Below are positions 1-10,323 of a stretch of DNA of 64,000 nucleotides, piece after piece. Where the stretch lies: the NCBI RefSeq assembly GCF_000226115.1, contig NC_016461.1, forward strand, positions 2,170,001 to 2,234,000. Reading direction: 5' to 3'. Position numbers and translations under genes: made by a program. The notes beneath the pieces were generated by a model. That model saw nothing but the letters and a program-made list of their open reading frames with translations. It was not told where the DNA came from and searched no databases. Position 1 is the stretch's first letter. The number at the start of each line of letters is the position of its first letter. Origin of the DNA: Thermothielavioides terrestris NRRL 8126. Lineage: Eukaryota > Ascomycota > Sordariomycetes > Sordariales > Chaetomiaceae.

Positions 1-1257
1 ACTTCTTGATGATGGCCGCGGTATCCTCGTCGGTGTTGAACGAGTTCATGAGCACGATGGGCACGTTGGATCCGTATGTGCGGTTGAGATACTCGACCTG
101 GCGGACCGACATGTCGAGGAACGACATGCCATCGCGGACCTCGATGACCGACTTGGGGCCGACGCAACCCATCGACGTGCCCAGACCGCCGTTCAGCTTC
201 AGCACGGCCAGCTTGTTGAGGAAGCTGGCCGACTCGGAGTTCGGCAGATCCTCGTAGTCGACGACTTGGCCCTCAGCAGGGGGCGCAATGCGGTCCCACG
301 AACTGCACATGCCTCTGTCAGCCACGCGATGAGCACTGGGCTGTGCACGCAGCACCTACACTTCGTTTCCCTTCGCCTTGTCGTTCAGATACCGGCGGAA
401 GAGCGAGAAGAAGTTGTCCATCTCCGTCTCGAACAGCTGTCCCAGTCGTTAGAAACCCACCTATCACCCGTCCAGTTTCGAGGGGACCCAACTTGCCTTC
501 TTCTGCTCGGGGTCCTTCACTGTCTCGGCGAGGTTCGTGAGCGCATTGCGCATCTGGGCGGCCGCGATGTTGGTGGACGTGTTCTCGAACGCCTGGGAGA
601 ATTGGCGGTTAGCCTGACGTCATCACCTCCGAAGTTGCAGTGGAAAGGGAAGCAAAGGAAGGAGAAAAGAAAGGTGCGAAAACAACATCGACCCCGATCA
701 CAGACCCCTCAGGGCCGTCCTTCCCGTCGTTTGCCATCTTTGATTTCGAAACCGTCGAAAGAGCGGTTCGCTCAAAGTAGCATAACAAGGCCGCCGCGGC
801 GTAGAACGTCCAAGGGCAGACCGAACGAGTGGCAGCTTTCGAGCGTTTTGCGAGCTCGGGTAATTCCCGTATCGGCCCGTTGGCCGATCACCACAACGCC
901 TTCAGGATGCAACACCCTCGAGGGATGTCTTCGGACGCCCTCCTCCCCCAACCGAGAACGGTGCCTCCGTGATGGACAGGCAATGTTCAACCGCATCGCC
1001 CGTGCCGCACCCGGGCTAGCCACCACCTCTCTTTTTGCAAATCCCTTCGTTGCTCAAATGGGTCGGTGCCAATGGAATGTGCAAATGGGCATCCGCCAAG
1101 AGACCGGCCAGGCGCGAGACTCGAATGTGCAAGCACTCACCATGTGGGATCTTGTCTTGCCATGGTGCCTCTTGGCGAACTCGGCCTCGTCGCCATTGTT
1201 GTTGTTGTTGGGCTTCAGGTGCGACGGGAGCGCACTCTTGAACGCTTGTGCCGCCAT
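1..1257 (-). CDS. UGP1: UTP-glucose-1-phosphate uridylyltransferase, 5' part (3' end outside window)
   Basis: Makes UDP-glucose from UTP and glucose-1-phosphate in the cytosol, the precursor for beta-glucan, glycogen and trehalose. Four exons are visible on the minus strand: 1257-1141, 592-497, 436-360 and 302-1 (continuing off the edge), about 197 of the usual ~525 residues. Exon 1 starts [16 protein letters not shown] with a short Asn run; exon 2 carries [18 protein letters not shown]; exon 3 [16 protein letters not shown]; exon 4 the nucleotide-binding signature [17 protein letters not shown], then [12 protein letters not shown]. These blocks are diagnostic of eukaryotic UGPase. Intron 1 is 548 nt, long for a fungus; intron 2 (496-437) begins GC rather than GT; intron 3 is 57 nt. 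The joins give the family sequence in frame. Start chosen at 1257 because family N-termini begin here. About 2.6 kb separates it from the next gene upstream. Confidence 0.93.
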
Positions 1258-3916
1258 TTCTGCTATGGGTTCTGAAGGCTTCGCTGTCGAGGCGGCGGGG
1301 CAAATGAACGGAGAAGAAGGGTAGGCGTAGGTTGGAACGAGAACTCGAGGCTCGTTTGTGCCGCGCTGAGGGGAATTCCTGATGGCGAGGGTGAAGCGGG
1401 AGGGAGCTTTGGGCAGGACGAATTAGCCGATTGACGTAATGACGGCTGCTGCGAAACCTTGGATCACCGTCCTGCCTGCGATGGAACTGCGCATGCAGCG
1501 GTGACTTGGCGGAGCTCCAGGTGCGGGGCTCTTGTTTTGGAGGGGAAGCTCAAGAGAGCTCGGCGGTACTCACAATGTGCGCTGCCTCAAGGTGGTGCAA
1601 GAGTGTGCTGTGGTGCTCGTCTGCCAGGAATGTCCAGAGGACACAGCTGCAGCTTGGGAGCAAAAGATTGAACAGCAAGGAGGAAGGCACGACGGTGATG
1701 AGAGCGAGAGAGGCGGTCTGAGGCTCATGGAACCTTGGGACTGGGGATGCTTTTATTCCACATCGATCGCCAGAGCTTCCATGGACGGACCTGTTAGGGA
1801 ATGAGGTACATAATTGGAAGTTCCCTTACGCGGATGGAGCACTGTAACTCAGGTAACTACCCGTGTAGCCGTTCCTCTCTGTGATACCAGGATTCGAGCT
1901 CGAAACAGCGCTAGCCACCTTGTGCGGCACGAATCAATGCGAAGCACAAATACGTCTCGACTATGATAGCACTTTGCTTGGTTGTTGCCTTCCAGCCCCA
2001 TACAAACGGGAATTGCCCGTTTGCATGCCCAGTGGCGAAACGAGAGTTTGACCGATTGCAACCCTCGCCTGGTGAGTGCCTCTCCAGGCCAGCAGCACAA
2101 GAAGATTTTTTTTCTTCGCGTCCTTCCAGAAACAGGCGGTCCAAGTGGCATGTTCTCCGCGTCTTGACTCAGATTTTTGAACGACGACTGTTGAAGGAGT
2201 CGGTCTGTTCAAGTTTGCCGCCCTGTGTGACCTTGGGGCATTCACTTACCGTATGGTCGCCCGCGGTTGGTTGTACACATATACAGTAACGTTACCTTCG
2301 ACGCTAACAGACTTTGGCCGCCTCCCCACCTCCCCTCCAAGCTTCCAGGTTGGCACAGAGCCTGGAGGACCCCCTGTCTTGCGGCAGCCGAGAGGCTAAT
2401 AATAATGCATCCAGCCCAACGGGAACTAGAAGCAGTCGATGAGCTCCTCTCATCACCCAAGGTCCACCATCCATCTACCGGGAAATTGGACCGTGTCTCG
2501 TTTGGGAGGCGAGGCGCCCCAATAGTGTAGTTCGCAATGGAAGAGGTGCTTTTGCGTTCAGGTTGCCAGCGATAAGGAGGGCCACCTCGAGGCTCGGGGG
2601 TCCAACCCGGCTCAACGAGGGCGTGTTAATAACCAACCTAGGCAAAGTTACCTACCTGAGTTAAAAGCGCAGGAAAGAGCGAGGCTCAGTTTGAAGGACT
2701 GATAATGCGAGAGCGGCAGGACGGAGTATAACCTCGCGTCAATATTGGATGTTTCGAAAAAAAAAATATCGCAGCGTGCAGCTTGCAGCTTGCCACCGTG
2801 TTCCGGGCTTTCTTTCCTCTTGCCGAGGCCCACCGTCGTGTCCTTGTTTGATTGTGAGAGCACCTCTTCGGGGGAAACGAAAGATTGCGAACAGCACAGC
2901 CGCCCGATGGGCCCGCCGAGACTCTGCATGGCAGCCGCGATCCCGGACCGTCCAGTTCAGCGAGGTGACCCACGTGGGGACGGCAGGGGAGGTGTTTTGT
3001 CTGTCCGCGTTGAGGATGTCGGGTCGAACATCAAGACGATCCCTCCTGTAACTGTCCCGTGCAAGTACGGATACTGTGTACGCCCGTACACGCAACATCT
3101 CACTCTCGTTGCGCGTCCCGGTATCAAACGGGAACTCTCGGCAGTTCCCGGGACACCACCGTCCGCTATCACAACCGCCCAAGCCGTTCTCCCACGCCAA
3201 AACGACTTTCCCCTCGCAATTCCACGGTCACAGCTGGTCCTGGGCTGGAACGCGCCTGCAGACGCACCCACGTTCTATCCTGGCTCCATTGCGTTCCTGG
3301 CAAGAGCATTTGGCAGAGGTTACGTACACGTAGTGTCCAGCTGTAAAAGCTGGCTGCGCTAGCCCTGGTAATGCGAGACAGAACAGCTCGACCGGGCAGC
3401 AGCCAAAGGGCAAAGGATTGCTTGACTAACAGAGCTGAGGAACGTGTCAACTCCTTCTCCTTTCATACCTTCCTGAGGTACATGGTAAGCAGTGCGGCTA
3501 AGTTGGCTGATTATTGGCAAACAGAGCAATGCCGGAGAGCGCCGGGGTCCCCTCGCCAGGGCGCCAATTTCCGGTGTGGCGGCGTCTCCCCTGAGGAGCC
3601 GCCCGTCTCGGCCCCACCTGGCCGAGAACCATTCGACAACCAGTGCCATCACTCGGATGAACTGGGTCGGTGAGCCTGCTCCCAGCGGCTCGGCTTCCGC
3701 GCCCATCGGCAGCTATTCCTACGCTGAGCTTCGCATTGCATTGCTGAAGCCAACGCATGTCTTGACTCGGAACTGTGCCTGCACCTGCAAACGGACACCC
3801 GAGCCCTCGAAATTCTCCTGTACAGTCGCGGTCTCCACCAAGAACTTGGGATCCCGTGCAGGAGCGACGCCTTCACCGTGAATCGTTATCTTCCCGCCGC
3901 GCACCCCAGGAAATAC
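1258..3916. other. Gene-free interval, UGP1 upstream region
   Basis: About 2.66 kb between the UGP1 start (minus) and the DUF3605 start (plus). Open frames here are short, overlap on both strands and show no recognisable motif or splice-joined continuation. It presumably holds the UGP1 promoter and 5' UTR and the divergent promoter of the DUF3605 gene. Short AGGTA/TACCT-type motifs occur near 2636-2656. I see no RNA gene or mobile element. Confidence 0.6.
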
Positions 3917-4635
3917 ATGGGCAGCGCCGGTGAAGACCTGCCCTACTGGCAGGTGAACGTTCCGGCACACCTAAGGACGGCCGAATGCCCCGAGTTTCTC
4001 CGCGACCTCACGGAAAAGGACCGCGGCATTATTAGCACGCCGGACAGCGAGTACGAGGTCGACTCGTGGGCCGTGGTGCGGCAAAAGGTGGCGCAGAACC
4101 GGCTCGATCTCTTCCAGAGGGTGCCGTCTGATCTCCGCCGCTATCTGGCCTTCACCTGGAAGCTCAGGCAGGACTATGGCAGTGTCATGAACTTCATCCT
4201 AACCCAAAGGTTGCGGTGGACGCCGCCAATCACGCCGAGGGGCCGGCCTTTCGAGTTTGACGACGACATCAAGGTGCTAAGGAATGACTGGCCGTACGGA
4301 ATCGACAAGCGCATAGTGCACCTGGTCGTTTGGACCAAGTTCGCGCTCGAGGAAGACCCGGCCACCGGGGATTTGACGGACAGGGCACGGGCCGAGATCG
4401 ACGCCTATGTCCGCAAGGTTTTCTCCAAGATGCCCTCGGATCATGTTGGTCGTGGTTCGCTCCGGTGCCTGGGCCCGCGGTGCTGACTGACAAGTAGGTC
4501 ATCTGGTTCAAGAACTGGGCCTCCCTCAAATCCGTAAAGGCGGTCGAGCACTTCCACGTAATGCTCTTTGACCCGGACCCCGAGTTTGTCAACGAAATTA
4601 CGAAAGGCGACGTTCCGTTGTGCGAGAAAGAGTGA
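3917..4635 (+). CDS. DUF3605 / N-acetylglucosamine-induced protein 1-like
   Basis: Predicted 221-residue soluble protein of the fungal DUF3605 family, often annotated N-acetylglucosamine-induced protein 1; its biochemical role is not established. Exons 3917-4444 and 4498-4635; the 53-nt intron has a weak donor (GTTGGT), a TGCTGAC branch site and ends GTAG. Family hallmarks are all present: [20 protein letters not shown] and [10 protein letters not shown] near the N-terminus, [10 protein letters not shown] in the middle, [18 protein letters not shown], and after the splice [23 protein letters not shown] 3917 is the first methionine of the frame; upstream codons do not look like the family. No signal peptide or membrane segment. 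It converges on the dihydroneopterin-aldolase gene with only 78 bp between stop codons, so the 3' UTRs probably overlap. Confidence 0.85.
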
Positions 4636-4713
4636 ATCAGAGTGGTGATGCTCGGGGAAGAGGGGGCGGGCAGCTTGAAGCGACGCTGGACGCTGAAATA
4701 GACCTTGATTCCC

Positions 4714-5759
4714 TCAGTGCCAGACTTTAGGCTCTGCTGCCGCCTTCTCCCGTCTGAGAGACTCTGCGGTCGCCCTGACTTCTACGATAGGACAATCCGC
4801 CAAAGGCACCGCCGTGGGCTTCTCCATCCGGATGCAGACCTGCCAGCTTTCTCGGCTTGGGCGGCTTGTCAAAACACGCTCTGCTAGATGGGCACCAAGC
4901 GCCTCGAGAGTCTGGAAAGAAGACTCTTCCTGAGCCTGCTGTTGTCAATCCTGCACCCTCAACAAATAGATCATGAATTCGTGACACTCACCTTGACCAC
5001 AACAGCCTCTATCTCGGTGTAAGCGTCCTCTGCCCCGTCGAACCCATCAATCGTGACGGTCGTCAGAACGAATTGCTTCGCCAGCCGCTCGTTCGCATTG
5101 ACCCCGACCAGCGTCGGCACCCTCAGCCTGCTGATCTCCAACGCCACCGCTCTCGCCTCCATCCTCCCGGTCCCTTCCTCAAACACAGCGCTCGCCGTTA
5201 GGCTCACCCCCTCGCCCAGAAGCGACGCCTTCGGCAGCGCCACCGCAACCGACAGCAGCCGCACCTTGCCCAGATCCAGGAACGCCTCCTTCCGTGGCTC
5301 TCCCCCGTCCAGCCCCAACCCAGTCAGCTCCGCCCACAGCGCCTGCAGCAGCTCCCTCACCGTCCCCTCCCGCGCCTGCCCCAGCCCTTCTTCTTGCCCT
5401 TCCCCTCCAGCCAAGATAACCTCACCCTCCCCACGCTGCTGCTGCTGCTGCTGCTGCTGCTGCCGCTGCTGCGCCTCAAACCGCGCGACGCACGCCAGCA
5501 CCGCCTTGCTCAGCACGCCGTAGTGCACCGTGTCGCCGGCGCCGAGCGCGTCGCCCGCCGCGGCCGCCGCGAACCCCGCCGCGAAGGCGACCTCGGCCGA
5601 CAGCCGCGCCGGCTGCGCCTTGCCCGCGCGGCCCCACGCGTCGCGGCCCGCGCGCTGCAGCACGGTCGCCAGGTTGCGGATCTGCACCGTTGCTGGCGGG
5701 TCCGGGGCGAGGGCGCGGACGCGGGAGGTGGTGGTTAGCTTGGGTGGGGGGGTGGACAT
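4714..5759 (-). CDS. Dihydroneopterin aldolase (FolB-like) domain protein
   Basis: Predicted 321 residues, exons 5759-4992 and 4911-4714, with an 80-nt GTGAGT...CCAG intron in phase 0. Two FolB-type halves can be seen: the first around residues 20-185 (starts VQIRNLATVLQRAGRDAWGR, with SAEVAF), the second around 205-310 (RLRVPTLVGVNANERLAKQ, VVKTLEALGAHL, then IRMEKPTAVPLADCPIVEVRA). The last block is typical of fungal stand-alone dihydroneopterin-aldolase proteins. Known family members convert dihydroneopterin to hydroxymethyl-dihydropterin and glycolaldehyde in folate synthesis; whether this stand-alone protein is active beside the trifunctional FOL1 enzyme is not shown by sequence. A polyglutamine run (about 10 Q, CTG repeats on the plus strand near 5442-5470) sits in the first half. 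The ATG is directly preceded by an A-rich leader (T tract on the plus strand). Confidence 0.85.
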
Positions 5760-5760
5760 C

Positions 5761-5797
5761 TTTTTTTTTTCTTTTTTTCTTTTTTTTTTTTTTTTTT
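5761..5797 (-). promoter_or_regulatory. A-rich leader immediately upstream of the FolB-like ATG
   Basis: A nearly pure T tract on the plus strand, hence A with two G on the sense strand, ends next to the start codon at 5759. Poly(A) leaders or poly(dA:dT) promoter tracts are common in fungi; which applies here is not determined. Confidence 0.5.
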
Positions 5798-6543
5798 CGG
5801 TCTCTTGTTTTTTGAGAGGCTGGGCGTCTGGGAGTGGACTTTGCGCGGGGTGGAGGGTGGGTTGAGAATGGACGAGCGGGGGATGTGGTTGTGGGATGGA
5901 GGCGCTCTAAGTGGGCTGTGACGAAAATCGCCAGTCCGGAAGCGTTGGGCGAGCTCGAACTCTAATAATGTGCAAGGTCCATAATTGCTAACTGGCCTCA
6001 GCGCTGTCCAGGGAGACTGAAACTGAAGTAAGCGATGGTGGCAGTCAGAACCTGGAAAAACTCTCGATGAGTGAGGTCGACGGAGCGTTTGTCGGCGACA
6101 GTTTAGGTTGAAGACGTCAGGTCAGTCTTGTGTCACTCTCACGAGACACGGCGCCAAGAGGGTTAGGGTTGGTTTGTGCTGTGGTCGATTTCAGGGGCTA
6201 CTTTCGAGAAGCAGGTGAGATATCTATCAGCCACCATGTCCAGGATCTTTCTTTGCTCAGGTCATTGGGCTCCAAAGTTTAGCAAAGTCCCATAATCATG
6301 GTATATTTGAACTCACCTCATGCTCTAACGCAGGCCTGGAAATGACGAGTGACCCCCCACAGACTCCACCGAGCGCCTTTGTTTATATTTCCAATATGTA
6401 CACGTTCTAGATGCCTCGAGTCTTCGGAAACGCGCTTCAGTCATTGTATACTTTCTCAGATGTTATAAGGTCCAAAGCTTGGGGTAAACCACGGAGCACC
6501 TTGGAGCTACCTAGGCATCCATCGTACTATAAACAGGGCGGCT
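5798..6543. other. Non-coding interval upstream of the FolB-like gene
   Basis: No supported coding frame. It contains one perfect telomere-type stretch GGGTTAGGGTTGG at 6160-6172, which could be a telobox-like regulatory site, and otherwise unremarkable sequence ending at the A/G microsatellite. Confidence 0.5.
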
Positions 6544-6850
6544 AAAAAGAAAAAGAAAAGAAAAAGAAAAGAAAAAGAAAAGAAAAAGAAAAGAAAAAGA
6601 AAAGAAAAAGAAAAGAAAAAGAAAAGAAAAAGAAAAGAAAAAGAAAAGAAAAAGAAAAGAAAAAGAAAAATAAAAAGAAAAGAAAACGAAAAGAAAAGAA
6701 AAAGAAAAGAAAAGAAAAACAAGAGAAAAGGAAAACAAGAGAAAAGAGAAATAAAAGAAAAGAAAAACAAAAGAAAAGAAAAACAAAAGAAAAGAAAAGA
6801 AAAAGAAAAAGAAAAGAGAAGAGAAGAGAAGAAAAGAAAAGAAAAGAGAA
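6544..6850. repeat. A/G microsatellite, (AAAAGAAAAAG)n then degenerate
   Basis: About 307 bp composed almost only of A and G on the plus strand. The first ~125 bp repeat an 11-bp unit (AAAAG plus AAAAAG); the rest decays into GAAAA, GAGAA and ACAAA variants. Open frames on the opposite strand (poly Phe/Leu/Ser) are artefacts of the repeat. Confidence 0.95.
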
Positions 6851-7310
6851 GGGTGAACCAAAGCGCAAAAGATTGTGCCAATGTTAGAAGCCGACAGACG
6901 GTGTTAAAAGAGATAGGAAAAGCATGAGAAATCTGGACATGTCTTGTCTAGACAGGTGGCCATCGTCTCCTGCGCAGTCAGCAGAGTCTGGCGGGCAGAA
7001 ATTTATGTGCCACGCATCCATCCGAACTCGGCACGGTAAACAAGGGCGTCACATGCAGCAACCGCGACCTTTACCGCCCAAGTTCAACCCCAGTAGTATA
7101 TACACAGTAGAGTTGGTCAGGTAGGTAGGTAGGTAGGTAGGTTCTGTATTCCTGCTCTAGAATCCCGATCTTCTGCCGGACACCTAAGGCACCGTTCCCA
7201 ACACGTCGAGCGGACACTTGTGGTACCCTTCTTCGCTGACCTCCTCATCCTCCATATCCTCATCCCTCCACCTCTTCCTCGTCCTCCATTTCTTCCTCGG
7301 CCTCTGTCCC
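6851..7310. other. Non-coding interval with GGTA tract
   Basis: Lies between the A/G microsatellite and the stop of the 7311-8576 gene. It includes a perfect (GGTA)n tract at 7119-7142. The segment 7260-7310 is an acidic open stretch in frame with the upstream gene but beyond its stop codon. No gene is supported. Confidence 0.55.
7119..7142. repeat. (GGTA)n short tandem repeat
   Basis: Six consecutive GGTA/AGGT units in a non-coding interval. The same AGGTA/TACCT words recur in many intergenic places in this window. Confidence 0.9.
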
Positions 7311-8576
7311 TTAGTCTTCCTCCATCTCTTCGTCATCCTCGAACTCTTCCTCTTCCTCCCCCGCTTCATCCTCTTCCGTCGCGACGGAGCGAGCCCATTT
7401 CACCAGAGCAAGGAGATGGCGTACAGTCATTTCTCTGCCCTTCTTGGTGCCCAAGTCGAACCATTCGGACGACTTGACGGAGAGACACGGGCCGGCGGTG
7501 TCCTCTGGCGAGAGCGACGCGACCCTCTGCAAGTAGGAAGGTGAGGCTTGGAAGTGGAAGAACTTCACGTAGTGTCTCGTGGCATGGATGGTTATGACAC
7601 TAGACAGACATGTTAACAAGCGATGATCCAAGCATCAAGTGACAGCTGTGTCTTACTTGGATCTCGAGACGGTCTCCTGTTCTTCGTCGAGGAGCGACAC
7701 AACGGCCTGTCCAACCATCTGAGCCAACAACCCATCTGAGACGACTGGCTTTCCATCATCGATGGCCTGAAAGCACCGCTTCGCCTCCAACATCGCCACT
7801 TGCACGTCCTTTCCGCGGGGATGAAACATCCTTACACCGCCATCGTCAACGGCCTGAATGGCGCTCCTCGGACTCGCGGCCAAGACATGGCTCACTGTCA
7901 GTCTCTCGTCGCGGAATTCGAAAATTGGGCTGCTCAGCACCTGGCCGTAGTTCAACACAAGCCGGATGAAGCAGTTCGCCATGCGAACCGTGAGGTCCTC
8001 GACGGAAGGCGTCTGCGAGTTCTCAGTGTATCCAATGCTCCCGGACGAGTTTGACGAGGGCGGACGATCATCGGGAGGAGAGCTGCCAATCTGAAAGCTG
8101 TCCGAGGGGACATAGTCACCGAACCGCTGGATTGGCTCTGTGCTCCGGGATGGTCGGTCGCTCGAGCCACCACTACCGCCGGGCCCGTTCTTATCCCGGA
8201 GAAGAGCACCAAACGCCGCCCAGACGCTCCCGAGGCTATCTGGGCTATAGGATCGGACTATCTCAGGCTCCGACATCTGAGAGAGAGTCGAGTTGTTTTG
8301 GTTTGGCCCGTCAATGAGAGCCTGGATGCAAGGGGGCAATGGCGCGCCCCTCGGCGGAAGATGAGGCGTTAAGATGCTCAGGTCCCCAGTCGCCGGCTGT
8401 TTCTCGCAAACCACTCGAAGAGCGAAAAGATGTTCGCGGCCCCAGAGGCTGACGGGGTCCGGAGACTTGTCCGGCTTCGCATTGCGGAGAGAACTGAGGC
8501 TCCGAAGCGCTTTCTCAGAGATCGCCCTCTGCCTGAGGGTACTCGGGTTTCGAACAGTGTCATAGTAGGGTGCCAT
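7311..8576 (-). CDS. Conserved fungal protein of unknown function, possible PD-(D/E)XK-like core
   Basis: Predicted 402 residues, exons 8576-7657 and 7599-7311, joined by a 57-nt GTAAGA...CTAG intron that reads SRSNVITIHATRHYVKFF across the junction. The start MAPYYDT lies in a strong context (CAACAATGGC). Residues ~130-200 are Ser/Pro/Asp-rich; ~205-380 look globular, with KDVQVAMLEAKRCFQAIDDG followed by LLAQMVGQAVVSL and VITIHATRHYVKFFHFQ. The arrangement hydrophobic strand, EAK, helix, then a strand with aromatic residues resembles fungal proteins assigned to PD-(D/E)XK nuclease-like folds; this is inference from pattern only and catalysis is not shown. The C-terminus is an acidic tail (mostly E and D). 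Divergent from the gene at 9097 with a 520-bp shared upstream region. Confidence 0.78.
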
Positions 8577-9096
8577 TGTTGCGACCAGACGGGGGAGGGC
8601 AAGGTAAAGCAGTGAGGATGAATGCTAACATGGGCTTCAGAAACTGTCAAAGAACGGACCAGCAACGAGCGCAGAGTGCTCTCTGGCGTGGACATGGTCT
8701 TATACCCCGAGGGCAGACGACCAGGCTGGCACCGATCGCAGGCAGTTACCCGGAGAGGTGAGGGAGGAGTGGGAAACAGGCGCCATGTCGCCATGTCGTC
8801 TCAGGCAGCAGGCGGTTCGACAACATGCATTGGTCAAGGACGTCCCAATCCGTTGTGATGGGTTGTGATGGCAACGAAGCGCGCGGCAAGACGGCCTTCT
8901 GTGGCGGTTGTCCATGATCGAGACGAGGAGTTACGAATACAGTGTATATCGGATGATCGCTGCACGGTATCAAGCTACCTGGTACCTAGGTACCTAACCA
9001 CTTTCAGACAAGCGCCAGGCATTGCTACTCCACTAGTACAACAAGCCTCCGCAGCGCGTCTTCAATTCGACCACCGAACACATTTATTCGGGCACC
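8577..9096. promoter_or_regulatory. Shared divergent promoter region (520 bp)
   Basis: Lies between two divergently transcribed genes (7311-8576 minus, 9097-10323 plus). It contains a palindromic TACCTAGGTA-type block at about 8976-9000 close to the plus-strand gene. No coding frame with supporting motifs was seen. Confidence 0.5.
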
Positions 9097-10323
9097 ATGG
9101 AATCAGCAGTGCCAGCGCCATCGCCCTCGCCAGCGCCATCGCCCTCGCCATCGCCATCGCCATCACCTGCGTCGTCCTCTGATTCCCCTTCGTCACGCCC
9201 GCTCTCATTGCATCAGATACTCCGCCTCCATTGCCGCGAGACGCTCCTGGTGCACCCAATAAAATGGACAAATCGCCATGTTGAGTTGCTCAACTGCTCG
9301 TTCGCCGAGCCTCGTCGACCGAGGCCTCGAGCGGCACCACTCAACCCTCCCTATAGTGACCGCAGAGCTGCTTCGCTGGCCCGTAATCTGGCAACAACCA
9401 CCTGGTCTCAGGCATGGCGAAGGAGTCGCTTAGAGGATCTTATCGCGTTTGAGAACGGGCCGCTGGTTCCAACTTAGTTCGTCGATCTCGCTCCCCTGCT
9501 ACCACTAAGGTCGCTAACGATCGACGTGTGCTCTTGCCATAGTGATGGCTTCGACTTCTATTACCGCCAGCGCTCCATCGACCGTCTAGGTCGCAGACCG
9601 TCACTCTGTTTCTCCCTCAGAACCAGAGAAGATGCGCGCCCGCTGCCCATCGCCGTCTGGACCGATTGCCAGCTTGTTGACCACCTTCGCATGGACGCGG
9701 TCGGAATTTGGCGCGCTCACTCAGCGTTGGTTCCCTTAATCATGCTTCAGTATAAGGCTATCACCCCTCCGGATCGCGTGCGCGACCCTTACATCCTGGG
9801 GCTGTTGATCGCGGTGGCACAAGGCCGGCGCAGATCGCAGGGGCAGGGAAGGGAACGAGCCAGCAGATGTACATTTCGGGTACGTTTTCACGCTATCGTT
9901 AGGATCCGAGTAGTTGGTGGCAGAGCGGCCTCGTCTCTAACACCTTGCTAGTCCCATGTTATCTTGACCGACTCCCAAGACACAGAGCGACTTCATGTGT
10001 TCACTGCCGATATCCCTTCCGCCTTCCTCGATAGGTTCGACTTTCCAACACTTGTGCCGTCCGCTTCAGTGGGGTTTTCCATCCGACATCTTATTGTTCG
10101 GTACAAACCTTATCGGACGCTTTCTACGCGGCTTCTGGCCCTCATAGTTCCCGATTCGTACCTAAGTCCAGAAAAGGGCGACGAGAAAGAGAGAGACCAT
10201 GGAGAAGACGCCAGAGATGCCACGACGGCGCTCACTCCCGGGTTGATGGACGAACTGGCTGATCAGGCGGTACCGGATGGACGCGGTGTCACATCCCTAG
10301 ACGACGCGGCACAGCCGAGCTGA
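9097..10323 (+). CDS. Fungal protein of unknown function, three exons
   Basis: Predicted 362 residues from exons 9097-9476, 9543-9879 and 9952-10323. Introns of 66 and 72 nt have donors GTTCGT and GTACGT, branch sites GCTAAC and TCTAAC, and end TAG; both joins stay in frame (PTYDGFDFYYRQ and FRSHVILTDSQD). The N-terminus is a Pro/Ser dipeptide repeat encoded by a CATCGC/CCTCGC microsatellite. The middle, IWRAHSALVPLIMLQYKA and RVRDPYILGLLIAVAQGRR, and the end, HVFTADIPSAFLDRFDFP and FSIRHLIVRYKPYRTLSTRL, look like a conserved globular fungal family that I cannot name. The last ~60 residues are charged and disordered. No signal peptide or membrane span. The ATG has a good context (GGCACCATGG). 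Confidence 0.75.

Noticed and set aside
266..1324. 352-codon plus-strand open frame over UGP1
   Set aside because: It overlaps the conserved UGP1 exons and introns on the opposite strand and has no motif of its own.
6507..6881. Phe/Leu/Ser-rich ORFs across the A/G tract
   Set aside because: Produced by the microsatellite in all three frames of the minus strand; not genes.
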